This document shows positions 31,558 through 45,025 of a DNA stretch of 64,000 nt, one piece after another. The stretch is from Bugula neritina (Eukaryota; Bryozoa; Gymnolaemata; Cheilostomatida; Bugulidae): the NCBI GenBank assembly GCA_964035545.1, contig OZ037768.1:5695241-5759240 (forward strand), given 5' to 3'. A model generated the notes under the pieces. That model searched no databases and was not told the origin of the DNA. It was given only the letters and a program-made list of their open reading frames with translations. The position numbers were made by a program, and so were the translations under genes. Numbering within the stretch: position 1 is the first letter of the stretch; each line of letters opens with the position of its first letter.

Positions 31558-34385
31558 TCATCCAAAAATGGTTTTTAACGCATTTAAAAGTTTATTGAAA
31601 GAAGATTTTGAAGGCTTTTTGGTAGGTTTAGCTTCTTTGGTGGGCTGAGCACGTTGAGTATCGGCTGTTGTGATTGGCTTAACAGAAGCCTGTGGACCAC
31701 ACATAGCAGAATCTGTTGAGTTGGAGAGCTGAGCTAGATTTGAAACAGGAGGAGTGAATCTAGCTTTACTACCCTGAAACAGGCAGTGTGTACATATTAA
31801 GCATGTTAAATATTATAACATATAAGATAATATAATATAATAATATAATATAATAATGCAACATACCATAATATAGTGTAATATGATGTAATACAACGTA
31901 ATATAATATCATATAATATAATAAGATACACAATGATGATTATAGTATCCATTTGTAGCACAGTACATAGAATAACAATATGAAGCAGTAGTATGTTGAA
32001 TATATATGTTGAGTGACTCACAGTAATAACGCTCTGTTGAGCGCGGTTCTGACATCTATTTTGCTGAGGGAAGGTGAGGTACCCATCCTCTAAAGCCTGG
32101 ATATTTTTATCACTCCACAGGTTACGCGATGTTATTGTATTAAATAAACTTCTATAATAGTTGCTGAAACTAAAATGACGTGGAATAATAAAATCAGTTC
32201 CAAGAAATTCGGTGGTTAACAATTCAGCATGACTAATAAGCATATAGTTTGAAATGATAAGCATAAATTGTGTGAAATAGTACGATACTAAGTTGGCTAT
32301 CGAGATATTTAGATTAATGCTTTAGCAATGAGGAAAAGGGAGCAGTCATGGTCTAGGGGTTAGAGCGCTCGCTTAGTAAACACGAAGCCATGGGTTCGAA
32401 CCCCGACAAAGGCCAGTGATTATGTTTGGAAGAGCATCCAGTCATAATTGCTCCTGTGCCACATCTAAATAACTCCTTAGCCCAATTTAACAAAAAACTT
32501 TTTATTAGGGGTTTCTCACAGGGATGGCGACTATAAACTTGCGTGAGTTCACTTAGCAATTAAAAACATGCGTACCTACAGCTCTCTTCGTTATACAAGA
32601 TTAAAACAATGCCAAAGCAATATATAAACAAATTTCAACTTTCAAAAACATAGCCTGTGTATCCATGCATTTACCTGTTTAGAGATGTAAGACCCATAGA
32701 CTTGGAGAGGAACTCTCTAGTCCGAGCTGCACTGCCATGCCAACCTGGAGCTGAAAAGCAGTCGGAGACATCTTGTGCTGGATAATAGTAGAGGTAGGAG
32801 ATACACATCTCAGAAGTGGTGGGAACCCCTCCCTATCAATAAAGTATTTTTTGAGTGAATCTGAGTCTAAGACAAGACAGCAGTATACATTGTGTGATAG
32901 AATATGAATCATAACAACAGTGGCTTGAATCAAAAGCATACACAGTTCTAGTTAAAATGCAATGTCCAATGATTGAAAACAGGTTACTTAATTTAAAAAT
33001 TTTCAGCTCACAATGTTTCAATACAAATACATGTATGCTATGTTATAATTGCAATTCCTAATATCATATATGAGTTATAATTCCACAATATTACCACCAA
33101 GAACACTAAACTTGGTAAATAACAAACACCCAAACATATTATAGCAGTAATTATTGTGCAAAGTAATGTGCAGATTTTACTACCAAATTGTTCAACAACT
33201 AAGTGTAATAACTTACACAAGACACAGTAAGTGTTATCACAAACTTACATATGTCATTCCTTTACGCCCTTTAGTGTTATAATGGCAAGTAACCATCACA
33301 GAGTCGCCCTGCAAAGAACAAAATCAACATAAATAAGAGAGCCTGTGGTGAGAAATACCGTTAGTAAAACATTAGTTTGTTATTGTTATATTGTACAGTG
33401 TATACTGTAGTTACTCTGCTTTAGAGGTGAAGTTGAATCAAGTTAATCTCAGAAATATAGAAATTCTATTTTATCAACAACGAATCAACCTGAAAAACAT
33501 TCTGAAAAGAATTTTAAAAAGTTAAAAAGCTATTGGCGTGGGCAAGGAGCTAGAGAGCTGAAATGCTACTACAAAAAGGAATGGTATAAGATAAGAATTG
33601 AAGTCGAATCAAATAATATAAGATAAGAATACTAACTGGCATAAACTCAATGGGTTTCTCAAGGATTTTGTACTGCTGATAGTTGAAATCATATCTCTTA
33701 TCTTCATCTATAATCTTCAGTTCTTTACCATCTCTGAACTGCCTAGCAATGACCTGCGTAGCTGCCAGATGCCCATGCAGGTATGCACCAAACACCGATA
33801 CTTTATTCTTCAACAGCTGTATGAGAGAATATCAACATAGCTTATAACTCGTATTTTATAAAATGCTAAAAGCAAAAACTGCAAACTCAAACACTGTGAA
33901 ATAGACATTGTATATACAGTAAACTGTGATTAGAAAAGTAGATGCATACCTTACTAGTACAACTATCGGTACAAAAGAAAGAACTTTTAAAGTCCTTAAC
34001 CCCCGGTGGGACAGTGATGCCAGCAACAGTGCCTGTACCCATAATTCCTGCATCATACTTCCTGAGCTGCTTGGTTAATGTTATACGCAAACCTGCATAA
34101 ACCAGTATTACAATGTTCCATTGGGTTAATCAATAGAGTGAGACGATATTTACACCAAATTATGAGCTATAAAACTAATATTGTAAACATAGGTTGTAAA
34201 TAAGTACTATATTATGTATTGCGTGCTATTTATAACTATGCTATAAATAGTGGTCTATACCAGAATTATCTGTTTTCCCTGACAAAAGTTGTGGGTTGTC
34301 ATAGTGCACTTCTATCATATAATACTTGGGTGACTTTCCATCCTCTAGAGGGAACCCTGCGTCATCCGGATAGTACACAGTCTAA

Positions 34386-34444
<59 letters not shown>

Positions 34445-36919
34445 ATATTATATATTGTATATAATACATAATAAATTGTATATTATATATAATATATATT
34501 ATATACAATACTTGAATACATGGGCACCTGTAGGTTTTACCCATGTGCAAGTAGAGGACACTGTATGTGGAAGAAGAGGACATTGTATGTGCAAGTAGAC
34601 GTCATTGTATATGCAAGTAGATGTCATTGTAAGTGTGAGTAGAGGAATAAGGCAGTGAAAGGTGAACAGTGTATGAAATTCAAAGTACAGATTAGTGTAA
34701 GAAAGTAGTCATGGCCTATTGATAACTTAACTCTCACATATTTAACATTCTAGTTACCATTTCAATATTATTCAGACTCAGTTGATAAGACAAGAGTCAA
34801 CCTATACACTATTGCACAACATAGATTTGATGTGTATATGAAAATATGTATATAATGCAATACTACAACCAGTTATGAGTAAAGATATAAAATTACCCCT
34901 CCACCAACAGCCCACACGGCCACAGTGCCCCTACAATCACTCATATCATCGGGCATGTTGGCACCGAAGCAGTCGTGACCAACTCCCACCAAGTGGTCCA
35001 TGTTGGCGCCAGTAGAATAACAGCCATAAACAAGAATGTGATGTACAATACCCAGGTTCGCTTCCTGGATTAGGGGCTCAACCTAAAACAAACACACATT
35101 CTAATTCATTCAAGCCATCGTGAAGTATGGTCAATTGAAACCAACGACAGGGTGAAGGAATATGGCAGAGAGTAAGTGTATACCTTGATCATGTGATGCT
35201 TAGTGGTGTACCTGGGAGATTTCTTCAGCTCACAATGATATCTAGTCCTTACCGCAGGAATAACAGCCTGAAACAGAAGGCTTTCAATGCAGAAGTCAAT
35301 AATGGAAAACACAAAAAAGTTTTTCAAAGTGAATTACCCTACAGGTATACAAAGTATACAAGTATAATATCCTATGAGTATATCCTCTACAGGTATACAA
35401 AGTATACAAGTATAATATTCTATGAGTATATCTCCTACAGGTATACAAAGTATACAAGTATAATATTCTATGAGTATATCTCCTACAGGTATACAAAGTA
35501 TACAAGTATAATATTCTATGAGTATATCTCCTACAGCTATACAAAGTATACAAGTATAATATTCTATGAGTATATCTCCTACAGCTATACAAAGTATACA
35601 AGTATAATATTCTATGAGTATATCTCCTACAGGTATACAAAGTATACAAGTATAATATCCTATGAGTATATCTACTACAGGTATACAAAGTATACAAGTA
35701 TAATATCCTATGAGTATATCTCCTACAGGTATACAAAGTATACAAGTATAATATCCTATGAGTATATCTACTACAGCTATACAAAGTATACAAGTATAAT
35801 ATCCTATGAGTATATCTCCTACAGGTATACAAAGTATACAAGTATAATATCCTATGAGTATATCTACTACAGCTATACAAAGTATACAAGTATAATATCC
35901 TATGAGTATATCTCCTACAGGTATACAAGTATAGCTGTCTGGCTAGGCAGAATAAGTTTCTAAATTTTAAATAACATGCACTACTTGCAAGCATTACAAC
36001 TTTAACTACATTTAAAATTATCGCACACACGCAAGCAGATACATCATCAATTTGCTAGGAATAATATTTCTTTTCATTTTTTGCCTATCAAGCTACTAGC
36101 ACAAAAAAAATATATATAGACATTTACATACATTTGTGACAGTGACATCCACAGTGAAGGCATCATCTGGTATGTCATGTTCTACAGAGATTCTCCTTCT
36201 CAGGTAAATACTTCTGGTACCTCTGTTGGATGCAGTATGATATGATACTGTATCACTACCGTCTGCTGAGATGGCATAAATTACTCTCATTGTGTCCGTC
36301 TGCAAATGTTACAATATATTTTATGCTTTACAATTATATAGAGTAGACAAGAAGCATACTGTTCATTGAATAATACCAACACAATGCCTGAATAATTATA
36401 AGCAAGAATAAAATACCCCAATAGGCATGTCCTTGTCATCACATGTATTGTGTTTTCTGGTGAACTTTATGGTTGTTACTCCATTTTCTTGAGATCCTTC
36501 CAGAAGTTCTACATCCTGAGAATCGTCTATTTTAGGATATCCGTTTCTCTCTGCATATCTATCCTGTAACACATCGTAGCCTTTTACATAAAATATAAAT
36601 TTATGAGGTTGAATATGTTCCATGTTAATGCAACAAGTTATATTACAACACTACCTACCTGTAAATATGGTTTACCATCAGCAAACCCTGCAGTAATGAT
36701 ATCAGCTCCAGCCATTCCACCATTAGGACTGAATCCTATTCCAAACCATCCTGTAGTTTTGACTTTAGCAGTGATAGTTATGTTGGTGTCAGAATACTGC
36801 CACTCTATATGGAATCTCTCCTTTGGATCTAAATATGCTGACTGTGATAGGTCAGTGTCAGCAGAGAGGACACAACCCCATATAGAGAGTAACACTAGTG
36901 TTAGCGTAGCAGGCGACAT
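31558..36919 (-). CDS. MOXD1-like: MOXD1-like copper monooxygenase, copy C, divergent catalytic half
   Basis: Twelve exons (minus): 36659-36919, 36417-36563, 36132-36299, 35184-35267, 34897-35082, 34261-34381, 33950-34092, 33637-33816, 33249-33308, 32675-32832, 32022-32163, 31558-31773; 621 aa, all phases join. Exons 1-3 (signal peptide, DOMON) are almost identical to copies A and B, while exons 4-12 share only the family framework. Copper ligands are kept: VHHILVYGC, IEVHYDN, LHGHLAA, and Met in MVTCHYNT. The last exon is 216 nt against 96 nt in A/B and encodes a Ser/Thr/Lys-rich tail (KEAKPTKKPSKSS) ending KTIFG. An alternative upstream in-frame Met exists at 36962-36964, but an acceptor at 36930-36931 and similarity to A/B favour ATG 36917-36919. 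A separate 5' UTR exon probably ends at 37129 (donor GTAAGC). Confidence 0.92.
32338..32560 (+). mobile_element. tRNA-derived SINE in an intron of MOXD1-like C
   Basis: Has RNA polymerase III box A (TGGTCTAGGGGTTAGAGCGC, from 32349) and box B (GGGTTCGAACCC, 32392-32403) at tRNA spacing, but no pairing acceptor stem, and is followed by unrelated sequence (AAAGGCCAGTGATTATG). A decayed relative lies at 45432-45525. The 3' limit is approximate. Confidence 0.75.
34384..34510. repeat. TA dinucleotide tract and AT palindromes
   Basis: A (TA)n tract at about 34385-34440 followed by self-complementary AT-rich sequence to about 34510, in intron 5 of MOXD1-like C, directly next to the acceptor of exon 6. 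Confidence 0.9.
35340..35932. repeat. 48-bp minisatellite in intron 3 of MOXD1-like C (12 copies)
   Basis: Unit starts TACAGGTATACAAAGTATAC and has 48 bp. Starts fall at 35340 + 48k up to 35916, giving 12 full copies plus a partial one. Units differ at a few sites (GGTATAC/GCTATAC, CTCC/CTAC, ATTC/ATCC) in a partly alternating order. Open frames on both strands across it are a consequence of the period being divisible by three. Confidence 0.97.
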
Positions 36920-37129
36920 CTTCTGCCAGCTGCATAAAATATTTGATATGGTTAACACACACATGCGCTAGCGCGTGTGTGTATAGCTGTGGTGTCACAA
37001 GTAATGAAAACCTTTCAACACTTGAATCAGTTACACAAACAACAACAGCAAACAACTCTACTTGCTTGAATCAAACAGGATTTATCAAACTTTGATATCA
37101 ATTGTTAGTAAAACTCCACACAGCTTACC

Positions 37130-37657
37130 TTTCTAGTGAGCGATATTCACTGAGAGCTGAGCTAAAACACATGCAGTGAGTGGCATACGAGTGACTAGGT
37201 AGTATTAAGTTATGACCATCAGGTGGTTAAGTTCACATGATTCTGCAGAGTCACAACATTCGGTTAGTTTCCCAAACTTTGACGATGTAACAATTATAAT
37301 CACAGTTTGACTAAAAAATTTTATTAAAAGTATTAGGATCACTATACATTTTAAGCTCTAAACTACAAATTTCTAATTTTACACCTAACAAGTAACATTA
37401 TTTACATATGAAATACCAAAAATTGAAAATATAAAATAAATAACTAGTAAGCAGTACACTGTAAAAATACTTGAAAAACAAGTTTGTCATTATCATAGTT
37501 TCACTTTAAAATCTTGGTGATGGTTGGAATTGAGCAGGACTTGACTATCCAATGACCTGTAGACTCTATACTACTGACAGCATGTAACTGGCTCTTATAG
37601 ATGTCCAGCACCAACTCTGCCTCATGGGAAGGACGTATTCAGAATAATGACATTGCA
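37130..37657. other. Spacer between MOXD1-like C and the COA1-like gene
   Basis: About 0.5 kb. It should contain the promoter of copy C and the 3' UTR of the COA1-like gene, including a minus-strand AATAAA at 37318-37323. No other gene is seen. Confidence 0.5.
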
Positions 37658-39347
37658 TCATTCATCACCAAGTTTCTGATTTCTGTAGAATGTCCACTCT
37701 TTCTGTGCATTTCTCAATTTAATGTCCATTTGATCCACAACCCATCTACAAAACATACATTATTAGTGAATGGCTGTTTATGATTTGCAACTGCTTAAAT
37801 CTGATGCACATTAATTTATAATAATATAACAGTGTACTGAACACCCCATTGCTTTTATTAAAGATTCTGAGACTACAATTCACAGAGCAACATCTTAGTT
37901 AAATGATAAATTTACAATTTCAGTAATTCCAGTATTCAATTAACTAGGTACTAAAATCGTTACATGAATGACAGCCATTTTTGCTTATGCCTATCAACAG
38001 TGAAACCAATTTTTTTTACAAACAAACCAGGAAAATATTCAATCAACTAAGAATAGAAAATGAATGTAGCCAATTTTCAAAGAATAGATGTGATATCATC
38101 AAACTCATATAATGGCTACATAAAAACTTTGCTTGAAAATTTACCACCCGACAGTTTAGCAACATAAATATATTGCAGTACTGCAAAATAGGCCAGCCTA
38201 GCACAGAGCTTAATCCAGCGAAATAGTTTGATCTTTAAAAAAAATTTCAACATAAGTTAAACTTTGATTAAAAATGTGTATATTGGATAGCAGTTGGTAA
38301 TGCTCTTTTTAAGCTACTCTGTTTATGGCAGTAAGATCTACACATTACAAACACCAATCTTTAAAAACTAGAGTTTACAGCTTGCAGACTAAAACATAGA
38401 ATTGTCTCTCCTTACAACTTACACTTTTATTTGTTCAAAATTAATTAGCAACATGACATGCAAATGATTCCGCCACCATTAATTTCCTAACACTTGCCTA
38501 AAAAGAATTTTTTTATCTAAACTTTTGTCGCAATTGTGTCAAAGCTACATGTAAATAGTGACCAACATGTACACCCTATAACCAAAAGATTGACCAATCA
38601 AAGCACCTTTTTTTCAAAGACTAGTCCAATCATAGCCAAGAAATATGAATGAAGTTTATAATATTATGTATAAAATAGAATTTATAAAATAAAATATATA
38701 ATAGATATAAAATAAAATTCTTGTAAACATAAAGCCAGCTAATAAACTAAGAATATAACTTAAGTTTACCCATTTGAATGATAAGAAGCTTGGATATGGA
38801 TAACTCCTCTATCTTTAGGTCCCTGAACAGGTATATCTAGAGAAACAAACTCTTTACCTATTCTAGTATTAGATGATGCACCTCTACTGATTCTTTTGAT
38901 AGTATAGGATTTTCCTAAATACTCTTCCAAGACTGGATAACCAGAAATCAGCTTCATAGAATCCACATAATAAGGTTGCTTTTTCAAGTCAACTAAAAAA
39001 CCAAGAGGTTCCATCACTGTAATTTATTGAAAACTAGAAAATGCATATTAATTGCTATTTCACTAATTGGAAGGATTGTAGCAAAACAATTAGTGTGTAA
39101 GTAGAGGCTTCTGATATGGTTGATAAAACAGCATTTCATATTCATACAGTTAAAACATCATTTGCTGAAAATGAAGAATCTATGATAGTAAGCGTGGTTA
39201 CTGAACATCTAAGTTTAGAATGGTGAACCATTTAGTACCTTGTATTTTCTCGTTATATAACGCTGCAGAAAGTGGAATTAAAGCACCAGCAGCACAAAAC
39301 TTCCAGACAGAATTAGCAGCTATCAGCTTTTTAAATGATTGATACAT
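37658..39347 (-). CDS. COA1: COA1-like mitochondrial assembly protein (COA1/TIM21 family)
   Basis: Three coding exons (minus): 39239-39347 (ATG 39345-39347), 38770-39016, 37658-37745; phases join to 147 aa, close to the ~146 aa of human COA1 as remembered. One N-terminal transmembrane segment (WKFCAAGALIPLSAALY), then a YY..SM..I..YP.L...LG region, then SLDIPVQGPKDRGVIHIQAS and a W..D...IKL ending. This fits the COA1 family, inner-membrane factors for cytochrome c oxidase and complex I assembly; TIMM21 is the nearest alternative. The first coding exon starts right after an acceptor (AG at 39352-39353), so a non-coding exon lies upstream. Confidence 0.68.
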
Positions 39348-39353
39348 CACCCT

Positions 39354-41223
39354 GCTAAAAGCATAATAATTGCTGATATATATTCATTCAATACAGACAA
39401 GATATATTTTTCCAGTTGATTTAAACCATAGCAGTTGACAGTGAAAAATGATAAAACCAACTATATAAGATATAGTCTTGTATAATTCATTAGGAGCATT
39501 CAATTTTGATAAAATAACATGTTGTATTTCTGTATTCGAAGAAAGTAAGTATTTCATTTCACAAATACATATAAATGTATGTAAAATAAACAATGGCCAG
39601 CTGAAATAGTTAGCAATAAATATAACTTTATAACCACTTTAATGCTTTTGCTATAAATTAATTTCCCTATATTTCTAAGACTTAAATATCAAGTCAAGAA
39701 ATCAATCAAACATTGAGGAATTTTAATCAGATACGGAAATCATGGAATGATAAATGTCCTGAAAAGAACTATTTTATACAATAATTATAAGTTTATTTAA
39801 TGTATAATAACATTTTAAATAACTAAAAAAGTTAGATTGAATTACTTCTTATACTATAAGTCATATAATCAAGACAGATGGCTTAGACTATCTATAATAA
39901 TGATACTCATAATCTAACACTGACCAACTATCACGATGATTGTGATATTAGACCCAGTAATTAAATCTTTTACTTTGAATACTGGCCAAAGAACACCAGT
40001 CTTCTTAAGTCATACCAGCCAGACCAGTTACCACCAAAGTGGACTACCCTTGACTTTGAGAGCAAATACTTCCCTATTTCACAACAGCTTTTTACCAAAA
40101 ACAATGCGAGACATGAAAAACATTAAAATATCATTCCATGTAACTCACAGCCAGGTTTATGAAAACCTATGCTAAAATCAAACATTACTATGCTATCACT
40201 ATGCCCATCTCGGTATCTGAATAAATTGTAAACTTTAGGCTTACCTGTACACTGATCTACTTCTAGTGTCCTATCGGACTAACGCGAATTCATGCTTTGA
40301 TATTGATACTATAATAGAGTGACTGCAGAAGTCATAGTCATCAAGATAGTTCAACTTAATGTTATACAAATACTGATATTTATATTGATATTATTAGTTC
40401 TATTAAATTTAATACGGATACTCATACTGAGTCTGATACTTATATACTCATACTATATTAAATTTAATATAGTTACTTTCATATTCATATTGATTATTCT
40501 TATTTAGAATCATCATCATGGCCATGAGATTGAGATTTACTTTTCAGTTTGAAGTTTTTTCCAAATATCAAATTTAAGAATAGATAAAATGAATATTAAT
40601 AATTATCATAATGATGATCATCATTTACCTGGCTCTGCAGCTAATAGTAATTCAAATTGAAATTGTATAGCATTTTTCATTAAGCTTAGGACTAGGCTAT
40701 TCATAATTCAGTTTCACTATCACTATGGCTGAGTATGAGTATCAGTATGACTATGACTATCAGTATCAGTATCAGTATGAGTATCAATCGGACTCAGCAT
40801 GAGCATCAGAGCTCGAGTAGAAATGTGAGATTTTACGAAATGCATTATTTACATGATGGTAATAATTAATGAGAGGTAAAAATCAGGGTTATGTGATAAT
40901 TCCATAGCAAAATCACTATATCAATATGAATAGTTATAAAAAAAACTGCCAGCATGAACATCAACGTGCAGATATTATTTTTCATGCTCTGTTTTAGAAG
41001 CCTATGTTCTCATTCAGTCGCGCAAGAGGTTTCGTTTTGCGAACACACGCAGAAAATCCTTACAAACTAGTTTCAGATTACTAGTGTATATTAGCGACTC
41101 CATGTTTCTTTCTTGTGGTTTGCTGCGGTCGTTTGTGTTTCCTGGCAACATTAAACATATTACACCTGAAATCAGTCTGAAATTTCACAACGGTCTGAAC
41201 AGAGCTCATTATTCATAATAAAC
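39354..41223. other. Region between the COA1-like gene and CLXN, with ATACTGATA-type simple repeats
   Basis: About 1.9 kb separating two head-to-head genes. It contains degenerate simple repeats: ATACTGATATT-type words at about 40365-40500 and (CAGTAT/GAGTAT/GACTAT)n at about 40728-40805. Nothing supports another protein gene. Confidence 0.6.
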
Positions 41224-43818
41224 ATGGCTCACATAACTGCGAAAAAACATCAAGCCAAGCTAGCTGATGAGCTTTGTAAGAAAACACACTGTAAGTTCAT
41301 TTGGTTAAAAGTAATACATTTAATATGACTATTATTTGAAATAAACTTATTGCTATTAGTAAAAGTAAGCGTCGTATAACTCTAACTGGAACTTTAACTA
41401 TTACTATAGCCATAGAGCATAGGCGTTCACTGTAATTGTTATATTGATAGTCTGCTTTAATTACAGTACACTTAAATTTATAATAAATTAACAAAGTTTT
41501 ATTAAATGTCACATTTGCAGCCGTAATATTGCTCGTAATAATTGACCCAATCACCTGAAATTTAAATAGTAGATATTTTATAATAGGCCTATTTGTTTTT
41601 AGAATTGATTCTGTCCTTTACAATCTTATTTTTTATTAACTCTAAACCTTTGCAATCTGTTTTTACATTATTGTTTTACAAAAAACTAGTTTTGTATAAC
41701 CACTAAAGTGTTTAAAAAACTAGAAACAATCTACAAATGTTTTACTTGATGCAACATAACAATAACATGGAGATGCAAAATGAAGCTGTGCATAGTATAA
41801 TAAATATATTTTTTGTGTAGAACTATATACTGTAGCTTTACCATGTATTAGAGTGAGATTCTAAACATTTAATAAATATTCATTACCAAGTTCTGTACAA
41901 TTTAGTAATATTAAGTTTTTGTGATCTATAAGATTGTACAAGTTTATATATTAAACTAGCAGGTTGTAACTATTTGTTGTTAAAATGATGCACTTATTTT
42001 TAGTTACAAAGCCTGAAGTTGAATCTCTACTGAGGATGTTTAAAAAATATGTTCCCAACAGTGCCAACTTGGGTCACACACATCACAGTTCACGAATGGA
42101 CAGAACAAAGTTTAGAGATGTATTGCACAACAGTTTTGACATGACTGATGACATGCTTATGGATCGGAGTGAGTTACTGCAATTAATAATAAAATATGCA
42201 TTTATGTTCAGAATTTTAAATTCAATGTTGATGGTAATTCCAACACAAACAGCTATGTTTTTTAGAGCAAAGTATCTTTTACTTTTTTAACTTCTTCAAA
42301 TTATGAATGGAAGTTTGCGTTTTAATTATGTATAACAGTGTTTTTGTTAAAATTTCTCAAATAACATTAAAATTTTATGCTAATATAAAAAGTGCTTCTC
42401 CTTCTATTTTAAACTTTTTAGTGTAAAAGATTATACGCATTACTAAAAAGAATTTTATAACTATAGTGTAGAATGTCATTATTTACAATGGTTGTCTCAA
42501 AAAAAATGTTTTACATTACATGCATTTTGTATGACTTTGCTTTAGTTGAGTTAACTCTGTATCAACTAAATCATTTGATTTTACACTTTGTTGTATTTAT
42601 TTTAGTATACAGAGCATTTGATACTGATAGTGATGGGTTTGTAAACATGGAAGAGTGGGTACACGGGCTTTCTGTCTTCCTCCGTGGAACTCTTGACCAA
42701 CAAACACAATGTAAGCACCAAATCTATTGAAAATAGCTGCTTGGGTTTTTATTAAAAAAAATTTAGTATAAAATTGAAACTTCAGTATAATAAATTGTTG
42801 ACAAACTATATAAGAGTACAAGTCTTTCTGCTGCATGGCAAGAGCGCCTTTAACATGTGATTATTACATATATAACGCTTTAGCCATCGGATAATTTAAG
42901 TTTGAAATGAAACATCAATGGAGTTCTTGCTCTATGTCTTTTGTAACAATTTGTTAAGAATGATAAGAATTTTCTCATGTCACAATATAGAAATTTTTCT
43001 TAATATTCATTTAATTGTAGTTTGCTTTACCGTATTTGACCTAAATCAAGATGCATTTATTTCAAGAGATGAAATGTTTCAACTTTTGAAAAACTCTCTA
43101 ATAAAGGTTTGTTATTAGTCTTTATTTCTAATATGAATGCGTGCTTGTTTAAAAGTTGACTCAATATTTACTTTTTGGCATTATGTAACCCATACTTGCA
43201 CAAAGTTTGATGTATATATGTAAACTATTGTAGTCAATATAGCAAATATACAACATGGGTTGTTAAGTTATTGTGGATGCCCATCAAACACATTTTATTC
43301 TCTGTCATAGAACTATAACACAGCTCTAATTGTTTAATTTAGATTGAGATCTTTAAATTCTGGAAATAATGTTACTTTGTACATTTAATTCTTAGCAACC
43401 AACAGAAGAGGATCCAGATGAAGGCATTAAAGATTTAGTGGAGATAACTCTAAAAAAGATGGTAATAATTTATACAGTGTATGCATTCAGCTCAAGCTGT
43501 ACATATTGTGAATTCATTTCCCTTACATCTTGAATAGTAGGCTGCATTTATCAACTATGAATATGTTTCGCAGGATCTTGATCATGATGGTAGACTTTCA
43601 TACCAAGATTATAGTGAAGCTGTAAAAAGCGAACCTCTTCTTTTAGAAGCATTTGGCCCGTGTCTGCCAAGTTCATGGGTTTGTATTCTAATATAATTTA
43701 TTAGCTGCAATGTTTGACAACATCATCATGTAGTTGACATACACAGAACACTCCTGCATATTATTATATGTTATAGGCAAGAATTGCATTCCTTGCCACA
43801 TTCTCTGAAGATGTATAA
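41224..43818 (+). CDS. CLXN: CLXN / EFCAB1 (calaxin), ciliary outer-dynein-arm EF-hand protein
   Basis: Seven exons: 41224-41290, 42004-42168, 42606-42710, 43021-43106, 43396-43461, 43574-43678, 43777-43818. They join to 211 aa, which equals the length of the human protein as I recall it. Three EF-hand loops are visible: [24 protein letters not shown] and [12 protein letters not shown]. Family hallmarks include FGMTDDM-like [42 protein letters not shown] and [14 protein letters not shown]. Calaxin is a calcium sensor docked on outer dynein arms of motile cilia and sperm flagella. Its presence implies a ciliated animal. AATAAA follows at 44042-44047. All exon phases agree. Confidence 0.95.
42911..43020 (+). 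other. Branch/acceptor region of CLXN exon 4
   Basis: T-rich tract ending TTTAATTGTAG before exon 4 (starts 43021). It is listed because an upstream open frame runs through it, but that frame is intronic: the family sequence (CF.VFDLN) begins only after this acceptor. Confidence 0.5.
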
Positions 43819-45025
43819 GCTGGAACACTCACTACCTTCACACAGTGACGATTTAGATGCCAATGCAATCCGCACTAGATTATATTCTACAAGTATTTAC
43901 AAGCTTGAAAAGATGCTTTTAAAAACAAGATCTGTGTATTTCAGATGTGTATATATAATAATTATTTGTTAGTTATCTTGTGGTTAGGTATCTTATTACT
44001 ATATCAATGTGTTACACTATGTTATGGAGTTGGAACTATGAAATAAATTTGTATCAATACATGTGGAAATTGCACAGTCAAATTATACACAAAAAGCATA
44101 AATCAACTAGTTTTATGGGTAAAATTTATTTACTTCACCTACTTTAATTAAGTAGAATTTTTGCAGCTTTTCTACAAAGTAATAAATACAACATATGAAT
44201 ATACAAAATTGCATAAATAATTGAGGATTTATATAAAAAATAGACAAGTAATGTAACCTGGTCTAGCAAAATGAAGTAATAATACAATTGAAAATGTTAT
44301 AAGGTCAACCACACTGCTTATGCAAGAACAGCATATTACTTTATTAATTTAATTCCATCATAAGGTGAATAACTTATTACCAGGACAAAACTACAAATGA
44401 ATAAAAATCATGGGACTTGGACGGAATAAACAATCCTGTTAGAAAACAAGAACAGTATGGCTAGTGTTAGAAGAAAATAAAGTGCGTTATACTAGCTAAA
44501 AGGCATGCTAACACACACCAACTTTACAGACGTGACTTGTGACTTTACAGACGCCGCAAATTTTAATAACGTACACTTCAATTTATTTACCTTAAAATTG
44601 TTAGGAATGTAGAAGAAATCAGATTATTATGAATTTTGTATAGCTACTTCAATATACTAAGCCAATCTGAGATATAACTATGGAGTTATCTTCACAAATC
44701 AAAGCACATTTATATTAGATGATGACCAACACACAGCAGGTAGATATTACCTGCTTATGCTTTTAGTCAAATAAAATATTAAGTTCTTAGACATTTCTGA
44801 GAAATCAAATGCTTTACTCATTTATAACCAACCACTCCCAGCAGAGAACCAGCAAAGAGCTCTTGTACCCAGAAGGTAATATAAATAATACATGCACTTA
44901 CAGTGAATAATATGTGGGACCAGCAGGTACAAAATAACTAGCACCTTTCAAACCATCCCCCACATCAATAAATAACACCACAAATGCTGTGTAACATAGA
45001 TTCAGATAATTAGTTCAACAAGTGG
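43819..45025. other. Tail-to-tail spacer between CLXN and BICDL1-like
   Basis: About 1.2 kb between the two convergent genes, containing the CLXN poly(A) signal AATAAA (44042-44047). No exon or repeat is recognisable in the remainder. Confidence 0.6.

Noticed and set aside
32341-32415. A functional tRNA gene
   Set aside because: Boxes A and B are present but no acceptor stem pairs, and a decayed copy with the same extra 3' sequence exists at 45432. A SINE head fits better.
35193-36030. Plus and minus open frames of about 250 codons (YTKYTSII..., YTHRILYLYTL...)
   Set aside because: Both run through the 48-bp minisatellite inside an intron of MOXD1-like C.
36920-36964. Upstream Met extending copy C of MOXD1-like
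   Set aside because: The extension crosses a good acceptor (AG at 36930-36931) and would disrupt the signal peptide shared with A and B.
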